Positions 1 through 7,519 are shown, counted from the stretch's first letter. The stretch is DNA of 16,222 nucleotides from Acidobacteriota bacterium (GCA_022614735.1 JAKEHZ010000197.1:1-16222); one strand, 5' to 3'. Program-made: numbers and translations. The notes: generated by a model not told the origin, from the sequence alone.

Positions 1-37
1 CTTCATCTGACAGACTTATCGCTGCCAGCGCCAGCGG

Positions 38-259
38 CTACGTGAGCTCCTGTGGCCGTGGGAGTAACTCCCGGACTTCAACCTCGGCTCTGAGCCAGTC
101 ACTCAGCTCGGCACCTACTTCAGCTCCGCGTTGCTGATAGAGCTCATAGGCACGCTGGGCGATTAACTCGCAGGTTTCCTCATCTGAGCGTGAGCCGACC
201 ATGACATCGGGTTGTCTCTCGTTCAATTCCGGTTGGTTCGTCACATCTTGAATAGACAT
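38..259 (-). CDS. DUF2934 domain small protein
   Basis: Encodes 73 aa. The C-terminal half, with IAQRAYELYQQRG at about residues 33-45 followed by a D-W-L-R-A-E-V segment, matches the DUF2934 pattern: a short helix pair common in soil and environmental bacteria, function unknown. An upstream ATG would give 122 aa, but the ATG at 259 has AAGGAG at good spacing and the extra N-terminus falls in the leader repeat at 266-355, so I chose the short form. It is soluble, acidic and has no signal peptide. The next gene on this strand is the RRM gene, 192 bp upstream. The family match is by eye from the motif; the role is unknown. Confidence 0.75.
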   Translation of the reverse strand: MSIQDVTNQPELNERQPDVMVGSRSDEETCELIAQRAYELYQQRGAEVGAELSDWLRAEVEVRELLPRPQELT

Positions 260-265
260 TGATAA

Positions 266-355
266 CTCCTTGGAAGGTGAGCTGTATGTTTCAGATAGTC
301 CGGATAATTCCAGAGAGGCTGAGGAGAGAGCGAGCTTAGCTCTGTTCTCAACCAT
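266..355 (-). repeat. Leader repeat, copy A (upstream of DUF2934 gene)
   Basis: About 90 bp directly upstream of the ATG at 259, including its ribosome binding site, nearly match 1500-1589, upstream of the ABM-fold gene. The first 20 bases next to the RBS are identical; further out there are scattered substitutions and roughly 80 percent identity by eye. Both copies have the same orientation relative to their genes. This is either a duplicated promoter and 5' UTR or a shared regulatory RNA leader. The copies match over the leader and the proteins do not resemble each other, which points to selection on, or transfer of, a control element. Confidence 0.75.
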
Positions 356-451
356 CTTAAAATTTGAGCGAACGAACCGAGATGACCTTGAATCATTTAG
401 CACCAAAGGCTAATACCGTCGTGAGTCATCATTGCTGCCGCTATGGTTCCG

Positions 452-706
452 TCACTTATTCCTTGGTTTAGCCTCATTCACTTTGAGCGGGTTTCCATGC
501 AGGTCGTGCCCGTTGAATTTTTCATTGGCCGCATTAGCTGCCTCTTCCGAATTCATCTCGACAAAGGCAAAGCCCTTTGAGCGGCCAGTCTCTCGGTCTT
601 CGATCAACTGACACGATTCCACCACGCCGACTGCGCTGAACAGGTCGCGGATTTCTTTACTGGTAGTCTCGTGCGAGAGATTACCAACATACAATTTAGC
701 TGACAT
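452..706 (-). CDS. RRM-domain RNA-binding protein
   Basis: An 84-aa single RNA recognition motif. RNP2 is LYVGNL at residues 4-9 and RNP1 is KGFAFVEM at about 43-50, the aromatic-bearing strands that stack on single-stranded RNA. A short basic tail ends in KPRNK. Bacterial proteins of this layout (cyanobacterial Rbp type) are cytoplasmic and often cold- or stress-responsive. Start chosen at 706 (MSAKLYVG) because AAGGA lies 8 nt upstream; the longer ORF to 784 and the ATG two codons earlier have poor spacing. No glycine-rich tail is present. Monocistronic, with a long upstream gap holding a possible operator at 842-856. Family assignment is firm; RNA targets are unknown. Confidence 0.93.
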   Translation of the reverse strand: MSAKLYVGNLSHETTSKEIRDLFSAVGVVESCQLIEDRETGRSKGFAFVEMNSEEAANAANEKFNGHDLHGNPLKVNEAKPRNK

Positions 707-841
707 AAGCATGATCCTTTCCGGAATAGTTGGAAGCTGGCCGAGCGGTTCGCGGGAACGGTTGCGGGCGAAAACAGTCGGCACCCGGAAAACTTTCGGG
801 AGACTTCTAACAGGTAGACGATAGCCTACTCTCTAAGCGAA

Positions 842-856
842 TGACCGCCTAGGTCA
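842..856. promoter_or_regulatory. Possible operator/promoter of the RRM gene
   Basis: TGACC-GCCTA-GGTCA is a 5-bp inverted repeat with a 5-bp spacer. On the minus strand it overlaps a TTGACC box with TAGAGA 16 bp downstream, a passable sigma-70 type -35/-10 pair about 100 bp before the RRM start. Sites of this kind are short, so chance is a real alternative. Confidence 0.3.
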
Positions 857-909
857 AATCAGACCCAGGCGCATCTCCGTTATTTGCCTGAGAGCAGGGG
901 GGGCGGCGA

Positions 910-929
910 GAGGGCGGAAGGCCGCCCTC
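910..929. terminator. GC-rich hairpin downstream of the ABM-fold gene
   Basis: GAGGGCGG, loop AAGG, then CCGCCCTC: a perfect 8-bp stem of nearly pure GC. It lies about 240 bp past the stop of the minus-strand gene at 1167. No T-tract follows on either strand, so it is at best a non-canonical terminator or a structured RNA element. Confidence 0.3.
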
Positions 930-1166
930 AAGTAATGAGAAGCTCTGTCCACTTCAAGTCCTTGGGCTCTCCCGGATTTCGCGTGGTAACCCACATTAGT
1001 AGTGGTCTTGGTCGCAGTTCACAAACAAAGACCCTATATAAATCAATGGCTTACGGCGACATAAGGAGCATCTCGAACCGGACGTTGCTTCATTCGGCAT
1101 TGAATCTAAACGATTTATCGCTGCGATCCTGCTTTGATCCACAATATGTTGGGCCGACCACGCGAA

Positions 1167-1493
1167 TTACGGGAGAGCCGCCCCTTGAGCAGTGAGCTTG
1201 TGGAAAGTTGAAGTGGCAACCTCAAAGATCTCCACTGTTGGAGTCCCCTCCACCACATCCGATAGGGTCTTCAATACCTCCGGATATCCCGTGCGGTTGT
1301 AAGCCTCCGCGTCCTCTTTCGTGTCCCAGAAGCTGTTTGCTACGGCTTCCGAGCGTTCGGGGGCGACAAAGGTGATCTCATCAAGGAATCCCTTCTGCTT
1401 GCGGAGCAGTGGGATAATCTCGTTCTCGATAAGGCGGGTAAGCTCTGCGGCGGAATTTGCCTTGAGTTTCATCGTGACATGACGTGTAAACAT
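1167..1493 (-). CDS. ABM-fold (antibiotic biosynthesis monooxygenase-like) protein
   Basis: Encodes 108 aa with the layout of the dimeric alpha/beta-barrel ABM family: an N-terminal strand (FTRHVTMKLK), a helix (AAELTRLIENEIIPLLRKQKG), a strand (DEITFVAPE), then the SFWDTKEDAEAYNR segment near residues 54-67 typical of these proteins. Members range from quinone-forming monooxygenases to haem-degrading or stress proteins, so the substrate cannot be read from sequence. There is no signal peptide. AAGGAG precedes the ATG at good spacing, and the RBS and leader are copy B of the repeat also found before the DUF2934 gene, so the two genes may respond to the same signal. It appears monocistronic. 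Confidence 0.8.
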   Translation of the reverse strand: MFTRHVTMKLKANSAAELTRLIENEIIPLLRKQKGFLDEITFVAPERSEAVANSFWDTKEDAEAYNRTGYPEVLKTLSDVVEGTPTVEIFEVATSTFHKLTAQGAALP

Positions 1494-1499
1494 TGTTTG

Positions 1500-1589
1500 C
1501 TCCTTGGAAGGTGAGCTGTGTGTTTCAGATAGTCTGGATGATTCCAGAGGAGCTGATGAAGGGAGTGAGCTGTGCTCGGTTCTTAACTA
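1500..1589 (-). repeat. Leader repeat, copy B (upstream of ABM-fold gene)
   Basis: Second copy of the leader at 266-355. Shared blocks reading on the plus strand include CTCCTTGGAAGGTGAGCTGT, TGTTTCAGATAGTC and ATTCCAGAG. The copy includes the RBS and stops matching at the start codon, so the duplicated unit is purely 5' regulatory sequence. Confidence 0.75.
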
Positions 1590-1669
1590 CCCTATGCTTA
1601 GCGGGCGGCTTTGTCAATCGAAGGTGGTGTACCTCCCGTAAATTCGATCCGGCCTCGTATAACGAGTCT

Positions 1670-1757
1670 TTAACATATTAATTTGTCCCCATTAATCTTT
1701 GGATGTCAGAAGCTAAGTGAAAGCACTACAAGGCGGATGGGATTTTCGGGAGGGACA
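1670..1757 (+). repeat. Left arm of a long-range inverted repeat around the glycan cassette
   Basis: Two blocks recur in inverted orientation at 7520-7574. Block 1 (1670-1690, TTAACATATTAATTT then GTCCCC) matches 7556-7574 with one mismatch and a 2-nt gap. Block 2 (1735-1757, GGATG, two bases, then ATTTTCGGGAGGGACA) matches 7520-7542 at 21 of 23 positions. The left arm has about 30 more bases between the blocks. Order and spacing of the blocks are kept, so this is homology rather than a chance word. A truncated transposase starts just inside, so the arm may be an insertion-sequence end. Confidence 0.65.
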
Positions 1758-1834
1758 GCTGTCGGCAATCCAGAAGAATCGCTCCGGAAGACTCCACCCG
1801 TAGAGTCGCTTCAACACGACTGCCACGAGGTGTG

Positions 1835-2056
1835 CTATAAAGCCTGATGTGAGAGCTTATGGCAACAGAACAAGTCCGAGAGTCGCTGCGGCTGGTAACC
1901 AGCTGGAGCAAAGACTGCCGAGCGCACCGTGCCGTACTTGGCCTCGCCGAGCAGTAAGCCATAGAAGGGATAGATGAAGCTGTCAAAGACCTCGACCCTG
2001 AACAAGAAACGAAATTCAAGGATGAAATGTGCGATTTCTGGTGGTAAGCTTTCCAT
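1835..2056 (-). pseudogene. Truncated transposase N-terminus
   Basis: A 73-aa ORF opening MESLPPEIAHFILEFRFLFR, with LLLGEAKYGTVR and YQPQRLSDLFCCHKLSHQAL towards the end. This resembles the N-terminal helical segment of DDE transposases (IS4/IS701-like group, recalled from family knowledge and not checked). AGGAG sits 6 nt before the ATG at 2056. A full transposase would be roughly 400 aa or more with a DDE core; here the frame stops after 73 aa and no catalytic core follows in any frame. The sequence continuing to 1735 runs into the left inverted-repeat arm, as expected of an internally deleted insertion sequence. Could also be an unrelated small gene. Confidence 0.5.
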
Positions 2057-2102
2057 AGGCTGTCTCCTAACTGGTTTGGTCACCAATAAGGATGAGCAAC
2101 CT

Positions 2103-2130
2103 CAGCGCAGGTAGCAAGCTTCCTGCGCTG
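2103..2130. terminator. 9-bp hairpin with downstream T-run
   Basis: CAGCGCAGG, a 10-nt loop, then CCTGCGCTG: a perfect 9-bp GC-rich stem. On the plus strand a TTTT run follows 12 nt after the stem. It sits just upstream of the truncated transposase start and could be a terminator protecting the relic from outside transcription, or a subterminal hairpin of the element. Confidence 0.35.
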
Positions 2131-2204
2131 CTTACCTCACCGTTTTATGTGTCAAAAACCGGGAACTACAGTTTCAGAAACGTGAAAAAGAAAAAGCGCG
2201 TGCG

Positions 2205-2384
2205 ATGAAGCAAAAGGATAAAGAGACACGCCGGATCGAATCAAAAAAGCTTAAGGCGAGCATAACGACTGCAATCGGAGACGAAGACCCTGACATCGCC
2301 GGCATCCGGCCCGGCCCTCAGCCCATACCTGAGCAATGGAATCACAATGGCAATGGCCTTTCAGAGGCCAGTAAGGAAACATAG
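2205..2384 (+). CDS. Small basic protein with DPDIAGIRPGPQP motif
   Basis: A 59-aa ORF. It has a charged, Lys/Arg-rich helix (MKQKDKETRRIESKKLK) and then GDEDPDIAGIRPGPQPIPEQW, the layout of a widespread family of short uncharacterised basic proteins (recalled, not searched). The open frame extends upstream of the ATG to about 2115 and reads F-Q-K-R-E-K-E-K-A-R-A, which also fits the family, but has no start codon there. A GTG at 2149 in another frame reads V-S-K-T-G-N-Y-S-F, so one missing base near 2174 may have broken a longer gene. There is no good RBS for the ATG at 2205. Treat as a small gene that may already be decayed. Confidence 0.45.
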   Translation: MKQKDKETRRIESKKLKASITTAIGDEDPDIAGIRPGPQPIPEQWNHNGNGLSEASKET

Positions 2385-2399
2385 AGAGGTCATTGGGCG

Positions 2400-2495
2400 A
2401 TGGAAAAGAAGAGGCAACGATCCAATCTGGAGACAATCTTCGGCGTCACCAGCGTGCCATCGGACACGCAGCTCCGCTGTTGGCTCGCTGCATAG
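2400..2495 (+). pseudogene. Transposase N-terminal scrap
   Basis: Thirty-one codons, M-E-K-K-R-Q-R-S-N-L-E-T-I-F-G-V and then T-S-V-P-S-D-T-Q-L-R, before a TAG. The pattern S-N-x-x-x-(I/L)-(F/L)-G-(V/I)...(I/V)-P-S-D-(T/N)-(Q/H)-(M/I/L)-R is a recognisable N-terminal signature of a group of DDE transposases. Nothing of the catalytic region follows, because the 762-aa GT4 fusion gene starts 33 bp later. This marks an old insertion boundary directly upstream of the cassette. Confidence 0.4.
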
Positions 2496-2528
2496 CATCG
2501 TGGAGTGCCGGCATGAAAGGAACGCCTC

Positions 2529-4817
2529 ATGAAAGAAAATTCTAAAGTCCGCAAGATTGCTTTTGTCGGCGATCACTTGCCACGCAAGTGCGGCGTTGCC
2601 ACGTTCACCTCTGACCTGCTTGCGGCCGTCGCCGCTGCGTATCCCCAAAGCCAGTGTCTCGCACTGTCGGTCAACGATATTAAAGGTGGCTACGAGTACC
2701 CAGAAGTAGTTCGCTTCGAGATTGAGGAGCAGGACTTGCCATCCTATCTACGTGCAGCGGACTTCCTCAATATCAGCAACGTGGACATCGTCTGCTTGCA
2801 GCACGAGTTCGGCATTTTCGGTGGGCCCGCCGGTGGGCACATCCTGGCACTCCTGCGCGAATTGAGAATGCCTGTTGTCACAACGCTTCATACCGTTTTG
2901 CATGAGCCGAAAGCCGACCAACGGCGGGTAATGCAGGAGTTGGTCTCGCTTTCGACCCGGCTCGTTGTCATGGCTGAGCGGGGGCGCCAAATATTGCAGG
3001 AGATTTACCACGCACCCCCGGCCAAGATCGATCTGATCCCACATGGCATACCCGACGTAGGGTTTGTCGATCCGACTTTTTTCAAGGATCAGTTCGGCGT
3101 GGAAGGCAGGATAGTGCTGCTCACGTTCGGGCTACTCTCACCGAACAAGGGGATCGAATATGTGCTTAACGCTCTGCCGCATATTCTGGAGGAGTTTCCC
3201 GACGTTGTTTACATTGTCCTGGGCGCCACCCATCCCAACGAACTGCGAGAGCATGGCGAAGCTTACCGGCTCAGCCTCGAAATCCTTGCCAAGAAGAACC
3301 AGCTCGAGAAGAACGTCATCTTCTACAACCAATTCGTGGACCTTGAAACTCTGAAGGAGTTCATCGGCGCCGCGGACCTTTACATCACGCCTTACCTCAA
3401 CGAAGCGCAGATCACGTCGGGCACGCTAGCCTACACGTTTGGCGCTGGCAAAGCGGTAGTTTCCACACCGTACTGGCACGCGGCAGAATTGTTGGCGGAA
3501 GACCGTGGCGTGCTGGTGCCATTCGGCGATGCCGAGGCCATTGCACGAGAGGTGATTGGCTTGTTGCGCGACGACACCCGCCGGCATGCCATTCGCAAGA
3601 ACGCTTACAGGATCGGGCGTGAGATGGTCTGGAGCATCGTGGCACAGCTATATATGCGTTCCTTCGAGTGTTCGCGGCTTGAAGGGGCGGCGCTGTCGCG
3701 AAAATCTCTTGCCACCAAGACACTCGACCAAAAGCCGCGGGAACTGCCGGTGATTAAGTTGAGTCACCTCTCGCGGATGACCGATTCGACCGGAGTCTTC
3801 CAACACGCCATTTTCAGCGTTCCGAATTTTTCCGAAGGCTATTGCACCGACGATAACGCACGTGCATTCATCCTCGCGGTGCTACTCGGTGAATTGGGAG
3901 AGGATCCGGAGTGCGTGCGTACACTTGCCACCACTTGTGCAGCTTTTCTCCATCACGCCTTCGATCTCAAAACGAAACGCTTCCACAATCATATGAGTTT
4001 TGACCGCCGCTGGCTGGACGAACAGGGATCAGAGGACTGTCAGGGGCGGGCGCTCTGGGCGCTGGGCGTGGGAGTTGGGCGTTCCCCCTATCGGAGCTTC
4101 CAGATCATGGCTGGACAACTCTTCGCGCTGGCGCTGCCTGCACTGACGGAGCTCATTTCGCCACGCGCATGGGCGTTCGGGCTCATCGGCATCCATGAAT
4201 ACCTGCGCCGGTTGCGCGGTGACAGCATGGTCAACCAAACCCGTGAGACACTCATTTCCCGGCTCATGGAACTTTTCGAAAGAAACGCCCGGCAGGACTG
4301 GTGCTGGTTTGAAAGAGACCTATCGTACGACAACGCGAAGCTCGCGCACGCCTTGATTCTGAGCGGACGGGCAACCGGACAACAATCTGTGTTTGAACAA
4401 AGCCTGCGGGCCCTCCGATGGCTGACGGAATTGCAAATATCCGAAAAGGGTCACTTTCGGCCAATTGGCACTAACGGATTCTACCGCCGTGGCGGTACGC
4501 GCGCCAATTTCGACCAGCAGCCCATAGAGGCGCAAGCAACGGTCTCAGCCTGTCTTGAAGCCTATCGCGCCACATCGGACTTCTGGTGGTATGAACAGGC
4601 GCAACGCGCCTTTGACTGGTTCATCGGCTGGAATGATCTTGGCTTGGAACTCTACTCTCCCGAGACAGGCGGCTGCCGCGATGGGTTGCACGTGGATCGG
4701 GTCAATGAGAATCAGGGGGCGGAATCCACCTTGGCCTTCTTGCTTTCACTGGCGGAAACGCGCCTGGCGCAGAATATGCTGACGAGTTTCAAGCAACCGA
4801 TCGCCGTCGAAGAGTAA
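2529..4817 (+). CDS. GT4 glycosyltransferase fused to an all-helical glycosidase-like domain
   Basis: A 762-aa two-part protein. Residues 8-380 are a GT-B fold GT4 glycosyltransferase: HLPRKCGVATF (acceptor-side loop, 17-27), QHEFGIFGGPAGGH (91-104), PHGIPD (171-176), FGLLSPNKGIEY (200-211, nucleotide-sugar half) and TPYLNEAQITSGTLAY (287-302) with AAELL following. Residues 405-750 are helical and Trp-rich, with NFSEGYCTDDNARAF (433-447), SEDCQGRALWALG (501-513), WCWFERDLSYDNAKLAH (591-607), FDQQPIEAQA (661-670) and NENQGAESTLAF (727-738). The helix spacing and clustered acidic/aromatic motifs suggest an (alpha/alpha)6 toroid as in several glycosidase families. Cytoplasmic, with no signal peptide. 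AAAGGA lies 7 nt before the ATG. First gene of a cassette with GH130 and a second GT4. The substrate is inferred to be a mannoside from the neighbour. Confidence 0.85.
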   Translation: MKENSKVRKIAFVGDHLPRKCGVATFTSDLLAAVAAAYPQSQCLALSVNDIKGGYEYPEVVRFEIEEQDLPSYLRAADFLNISNVDIVCLQHEFGIFGGPAGGHILALLRELRMPVVTTLHTVLHEPKADQRRVMQELVSLSTRLVVMAERGRQILQEIYHAPPAKIDLIPHGIPDVGFVDPTFFKDQFGVEGRIVLLTFGLLSPNKGIEYVLNALPHILEEFPDVVYIVLGATHPNELREHGEAYRLSLEILAKKNQLEKNVIFYNQFVDLETLKEFIGAADLYITPYLNEAQITSGTLAYTFGAGKAVVSTPYWHAAELLAEDRGVLVPFGDAEAIAREVIGLLRDDTRRHAIRKNAYRIGREMVWSIVAQLYMRSFECSRLEGAALSRKSLATKTLDQKPRELPVIKLSHLSRMTDSTGVFQHAIFSVPNFSEGYCTDDNARAFILAVLLGELGEDPECVRTLATTCAAFLHHAFDLKTKRFHNHMSFDRRWLDEQGSEDCQGRALWALGVGVGRSPYRSFQIMAGQLFALALPALTELISPRAWAFGLIGIHEYLRRLRGDSMVNQTRETLISRLMELFERNARQDWCWFERDLSYDNAKLAHALILSGRATGQQSVFEQSLRALRWLTELQISEKGHFRPIGTNGFYRRGGTRANFDQQPIEAQATVSACLEAYRATSDFWWYEQAQRAFDWFIGWNDLGLELYSPETGGCRDGLHVDRVNENQGAESTLAFLLSLAETRLAQNMLTSFKQPIAVEE

Positions 4818-4856
4818 TCGCCGCTTCCTGTTTCTTTTCCCTGAAACAACCATCCT

Positions 4857-6326
4857 ATGTTAATTCACCTCAAACGCAAGGCCACGATCCTCAAGCCCGA
4901 CCAGTCACGCGTTCTTCTGCGGCCATTCAATCTCGGGGATCCCCAACGGGTCGGCAGGATCATCGCCAGGATCATGTCGCTGCCCGAAGACCAGGTCGGC
5001 ACCCTCCTGGACGAAGTCTCCGCAGAATTCTCCCAGCGACACCAGCAGATCCGCAAACTCTTTCTGGAACGCTTCGAACAAGTCCGCAAGCTGCTGTCGA
5101 CGGACGAGAAATTCTCCGAACAAAGAAAGCTGTTGATCGGCTCGTATTTTCTTGCCGAGTACTCCTTAGAATCGGCGGCTCTGTTCAATCCGTCGATCGT
5201 ACCGCACCCCGATCAGTCGGGCCTCCCGACCGGAGCCTTGCGCTTTATCCTCAGTCTGCGCGCGACGGGGGAGGGGCACATTTCCTCCATCACTTTTCGG
5301 ACGGGTATTATTCACGCCGACCATCGGATCGAGGTCCAGCGCCCTTCCGGGTTCCTCACGGAACCGCGTCAAATTCCGAATCCGCGTTACGAGAAGGCGC
5401 TCTTCGAGCGAAAACTGGTTGAGCTCCGATTGACCAATGAATTCACGCGCCGCGTCATGCAGAACTTGGGCGATTGGTTCGAACTCGAAGAGCTTGCCGT
5501 CAAGATCCAATCGGAATTGAATGAGTCTCGCCAGTCCGAAGGGTTGTTAGAGCATCAGAATACCGCTGATGGAGTTTGGATGGTGGCCAAGTCCAACTGC
5601 GAGGTCCAGTTCCAGCCCGACCAAGAGTTGTCTGAGCGCGTCATCTTCCCGACTACTCCCTCCCAACGGAATGGCATCGAAGATGCCCGATTCGTTCGTT
5701 TCCGGAATGACGACGGTACTCACGTCTATTACGCGACTTTCACCGCCTACGACGGCAGGGTGGTTATGCCGGAACTCGTGGAAACCTCAGACTTCCTCCG
5801 CTTTCGATTCATCACGTTGAACGGTCCTGCGGCTGAAAACAAGGGAATGGCTGTTTTCCCCCGAAAGATAAATGGTCTCTATGCCATGCTCTCCCGTCAG
5901 GACAACGAGTACATCCACGTCATGTTTTCCGACAACATTCACTTCTGGAATGAGCGAAAGGCGGTGCTTAAGCCAACTTTTCCCTGGGAGCTGATCCAAA
6001 TTGGGAATTGCGGGTCCCCCATCGAGACCGATGCAGGTTGGCTGGTCCTCAGCCACGGTGTTGGCCCTCTGCGAAAATACTGCATCGGCGCATTCCTCCT
6101 CGATCGTGATGATCCCGCCAAAGTGATCGGCCGCCTCCGCGAGCCCTTACTCACGCCGAACCAGAATGAGCGTGAAGGCTACGTGCCCAACGTCGTTTAT
6201 ACTTGTGGCGCTCTCCTCCACAATGGCGAGCTGATCATCCCCTATGGTCTGGCCGATCACGCCACCGGTTTCGCTACCGTCCCACTCGATGAGGTGTTGG
6301 CTGCCATGCATAAGGAGGATCATTGA
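4857..6326 (+). CDS. GH130 family mannoside phosphorylase or mannosidase
   Basis: A 489-aa protein of the GH130 five-bladed propeller family, which phosphorolyses or hydrolyses beta-linked mannosides. Visible motifs: NPSIVPH (111-117), GIEDARFVRF (273-282, with the family's catalytic Asp at 276), ENKGMAVFPRKINGLYAML (327-345), GSPIETDAGWLVLSHGV (386-402) and a CGALLHNGELIIPYGLADH segment (450-468). An N-terminal helical region of about 110 residues makes it longer than the compact ~330-aa phosphorylases. Phosphorylase versus hydrolase depends on phosphate-binding basic residues that I cannot place without a structural alignment. No clear RBS precedes the ATG, 39 bp after the upstream gene, but RVLLRPF near residue 18 argues for this start. 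No signal peptide, so it acts inside the cell. Confidence 0.88.
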   Translation: MLIHLKRKATILKPDQSRVLLRPFNLGDPQRVGRIIARIMSLPEDQVGTLLDEVSAEFSQRHQQIRKLFLERFEQVRKLLSTDEKFSEQRKLLIGSYFLAEYSLESAALFNPSIVPHPDQSGLPTGALRFILSLRATGEGHISSITFRTGIIHADHRIEVQRPSGFLTEPRQIPNPRYEKALFERKLVELRLTNEFTRRVMQNLGDWFELEELAVKIQSELNESRQSEGLLEHQNTADGVWMVAKSNCEVQFQPDQELSERVIFPTTPSQRNGIEDARFVRFRNDDGTHVYYATFTAYDGRVVMPELVETSDFLRFRFITLNGPAAENKGMAVFPRKINGLYAMLSRQDNEYIHVMFSDNIHFWNERKAVLKPTFPWELIQIGNCGSPIETDAGWLVLSHGVGPLRKYCIGAFLLDRDDPAKVIGRLREPLLTPNQNEREGYVPNVVYTCGALLHNGELIIPYGLADHATGFATVPLDEVLAAMHKEDH

Positions 6327-7372
6327 ACAGCATGACAATTCCGAATAGAAGAGTGGCTGTCCTGTCGCCGGTAGCTTGGCGAACGCCTCCCCGGCAATAT
6401 GGCGCCTGGGAGACGGTGGCTAGCAACATCACCGAAGGACTCGTCGCCTGTGGTTGGGATGTAACCTTGTTCGCCAGCAGGGATTCTGTGACCTGCGCTT
6501 GTCTGCATGCCGTGGTGGACCAGGGATATGAAGAGGATCCCGCCGTCGATCCCAAAGTAGCCGAATACCTTCACATCTCCGAAGCGTTCGAGCACGCTGC
6601 TGAGTTTGACCTCATCCACAGCCACTACGACTTCATGGCGTTGACCTACAGCCGGCTGGTTAAGACGCCGGTCCTCACTACCATCCACGGATTCTCGTCG
6701 CCAAGAATTATGCCCGTCTATCAGAAGTATCGTGACGGATATTTTGTTTCCATCAGCGACTCCGATCGCGCGCCGGGGCTGAATTACCTGGCGACAGTCT
6801 ATAACGGGATCGACCTCGCGTTGTACCCGCTTCAGGAATCTGGCGGTGATGACCTAATCTTCCTTGGCCGGATTCACCCGGATAAGGGTGTCCATCTGGC
6901 CATCGAGGTCGCTCGCCTGAGCGGCCGGCGTTTGATCATCGCCGGAATCATCCAAGATGAAGTCTATTATCGGGAAAAGCTCAAGCCGCACATCGATGAT
7001 CACAAAGTCCGCTATATCGGGCCGGTGTGCGTAGCGGAAAAAAATGAATTGTTCGCGCGTGCCTGCGCTTTAATCCATCTGAACACCATCCCAGAGCGGT
7101 TCGGGCTGGTCCTGGCCGAAGCTAATGCAGCCGGCGTGCCCGTTATCGCCATGGACCTGGGCTCCTGCCGTGAGGTGATCAAAGACGGGCAGACGGGGTT
7201 TCTGGTCAACAACGTCAACGAGGCGGTGCGGGCCCTGGAACGCCTTTCTGAAATCGATCGTAGCGTCTGCCGCCAACGGGTCCAGCAATGCTTTTCTATC
7301 AAAACCATGGTGGAGGCGTACGAACGGGTTTACTCGACGATTTTTGATCTGGAGGAGAAGAGACAGTCATGA
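6323..7372 (+). CDS. GT4 family glycosyltransferase
   Basis: A 349-aa GT-B fold retaining glycosyltransferase. The N-terminal half has PPRQYGAWE (22-30), the acceptor loop typical of GT4 members that begin P-x-x-Y-G-G; HSHYDF (99-104) and IHGF (121-124) follow. The donor half has YNGIDL (160-165), FLGRIHPDKGVHLAI (180-194) and the E-x7-E motif with Glu258 and Glu266 in ERFGLVLAEA. AAGGAGG at 6312-6318 serves either TTG at 6323 (overlapping the GH130 stop as TTGA) or ATG at 6332; spacing is imperfect for both, so the start is uncertain by three codons. The overlap implies translational coupling with GH130. Probably adds a sugar to the glycan made or recycled by the cassette; donor and acceptor are unknown. 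Confidence 0.9.
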   Translation: MNSMTIPNRRVAVLSPVAWRTPPRQYGAWETVASNITEGLVACGWDVTLFASRDSVTCACLHAVVDQGYEEDPAVDPKVAEYLHISEAFEHAAEFDLIHSHYDFMALTYSRLVKTPVLTTIHGFSSPRIMPVYQKYRDGYFVSISDSDRAPGLNYLATVYNGIDLALYPLQESGGDDLIFLGRIHPDKGVHLAIEVARLSGRRLIIAGIIQDEVYYREKLKPHIDDHKVRYIGPVCVAEKNELFARACALIHLNTIPERFGLVLAEANAAGVPVIAMDLGSCREVIKDGQTGFLVNNVNEAVRALERLSEIDRSVCRQRVQQCFSIKTMVEAYERVYSTIFDLEEKRQS

Positions 7373-7426
7373 AGCCGGACATTGTCAGACGATTCTCCCG
7401 GAACCCCGTTTCACGCTCTTCGGCCA

Positions 7427-7482
7427 TTGTTTAGCAGGGGAACATTATTCCGCATGCGGAATAAGGCTCCGCTGCTAAACAA
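7427..7482. other. 56-bp nested perfect palindrome between convergent genes
   Basis: Outer arms TTGTTTAGCAG (7427-7437) and CTGCTAAACAA (7472-7482) are perfect complements. Each is separated by exactly 7 bp from a central perfect 20-bp palindrome, TTATTCCGCATGCGGAATAA (7445-7464). The symmetry is exact, and no T-tract follows on either side. It lies between the GT4 gene and the convergent PDZ gene, so a bidirectional terminator is possible, but the layout looks more like two recombinase or transposase binding sites joined head to head. Confidence 0.7.
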
Positions 7483-7519
7483 ACCCCATGTCCGCCTGTG
7501 ATTCCAGGTTGCGGATCCT

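Larger units (their letters stand above)
707..1166. other. Intergenic stretch without a convincing gene
   Basis: This 460-bp gap between the RRM gene and the ABM-fold gene has one plus-strand ORF (884-1195) of low-complexity composition, with no family resemblance and an overlap into the ABM-fold gene, so I do not call it. It does hold a short hairpin near 784-800 (CCCG-AAA paired with TTT-CGGG), a TGACC-N5-GGTCA palindrome and a GC-rich hairpin at 910-929. Confidence 0.6.

Noticed and set aside
1..37. Possible end of a plus-strand gene running in from outside the window
   Set aside because: A 14-codon open stretch to a TGA near 45 is too short to support a gene.
884..1195. Plus-strand ORF of 103 aa between the RRM and ABM-fold genes
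   Set aside because: No RBS, unpatterned residues and overlap with the well-supported ABM-fold gene on the other strand.
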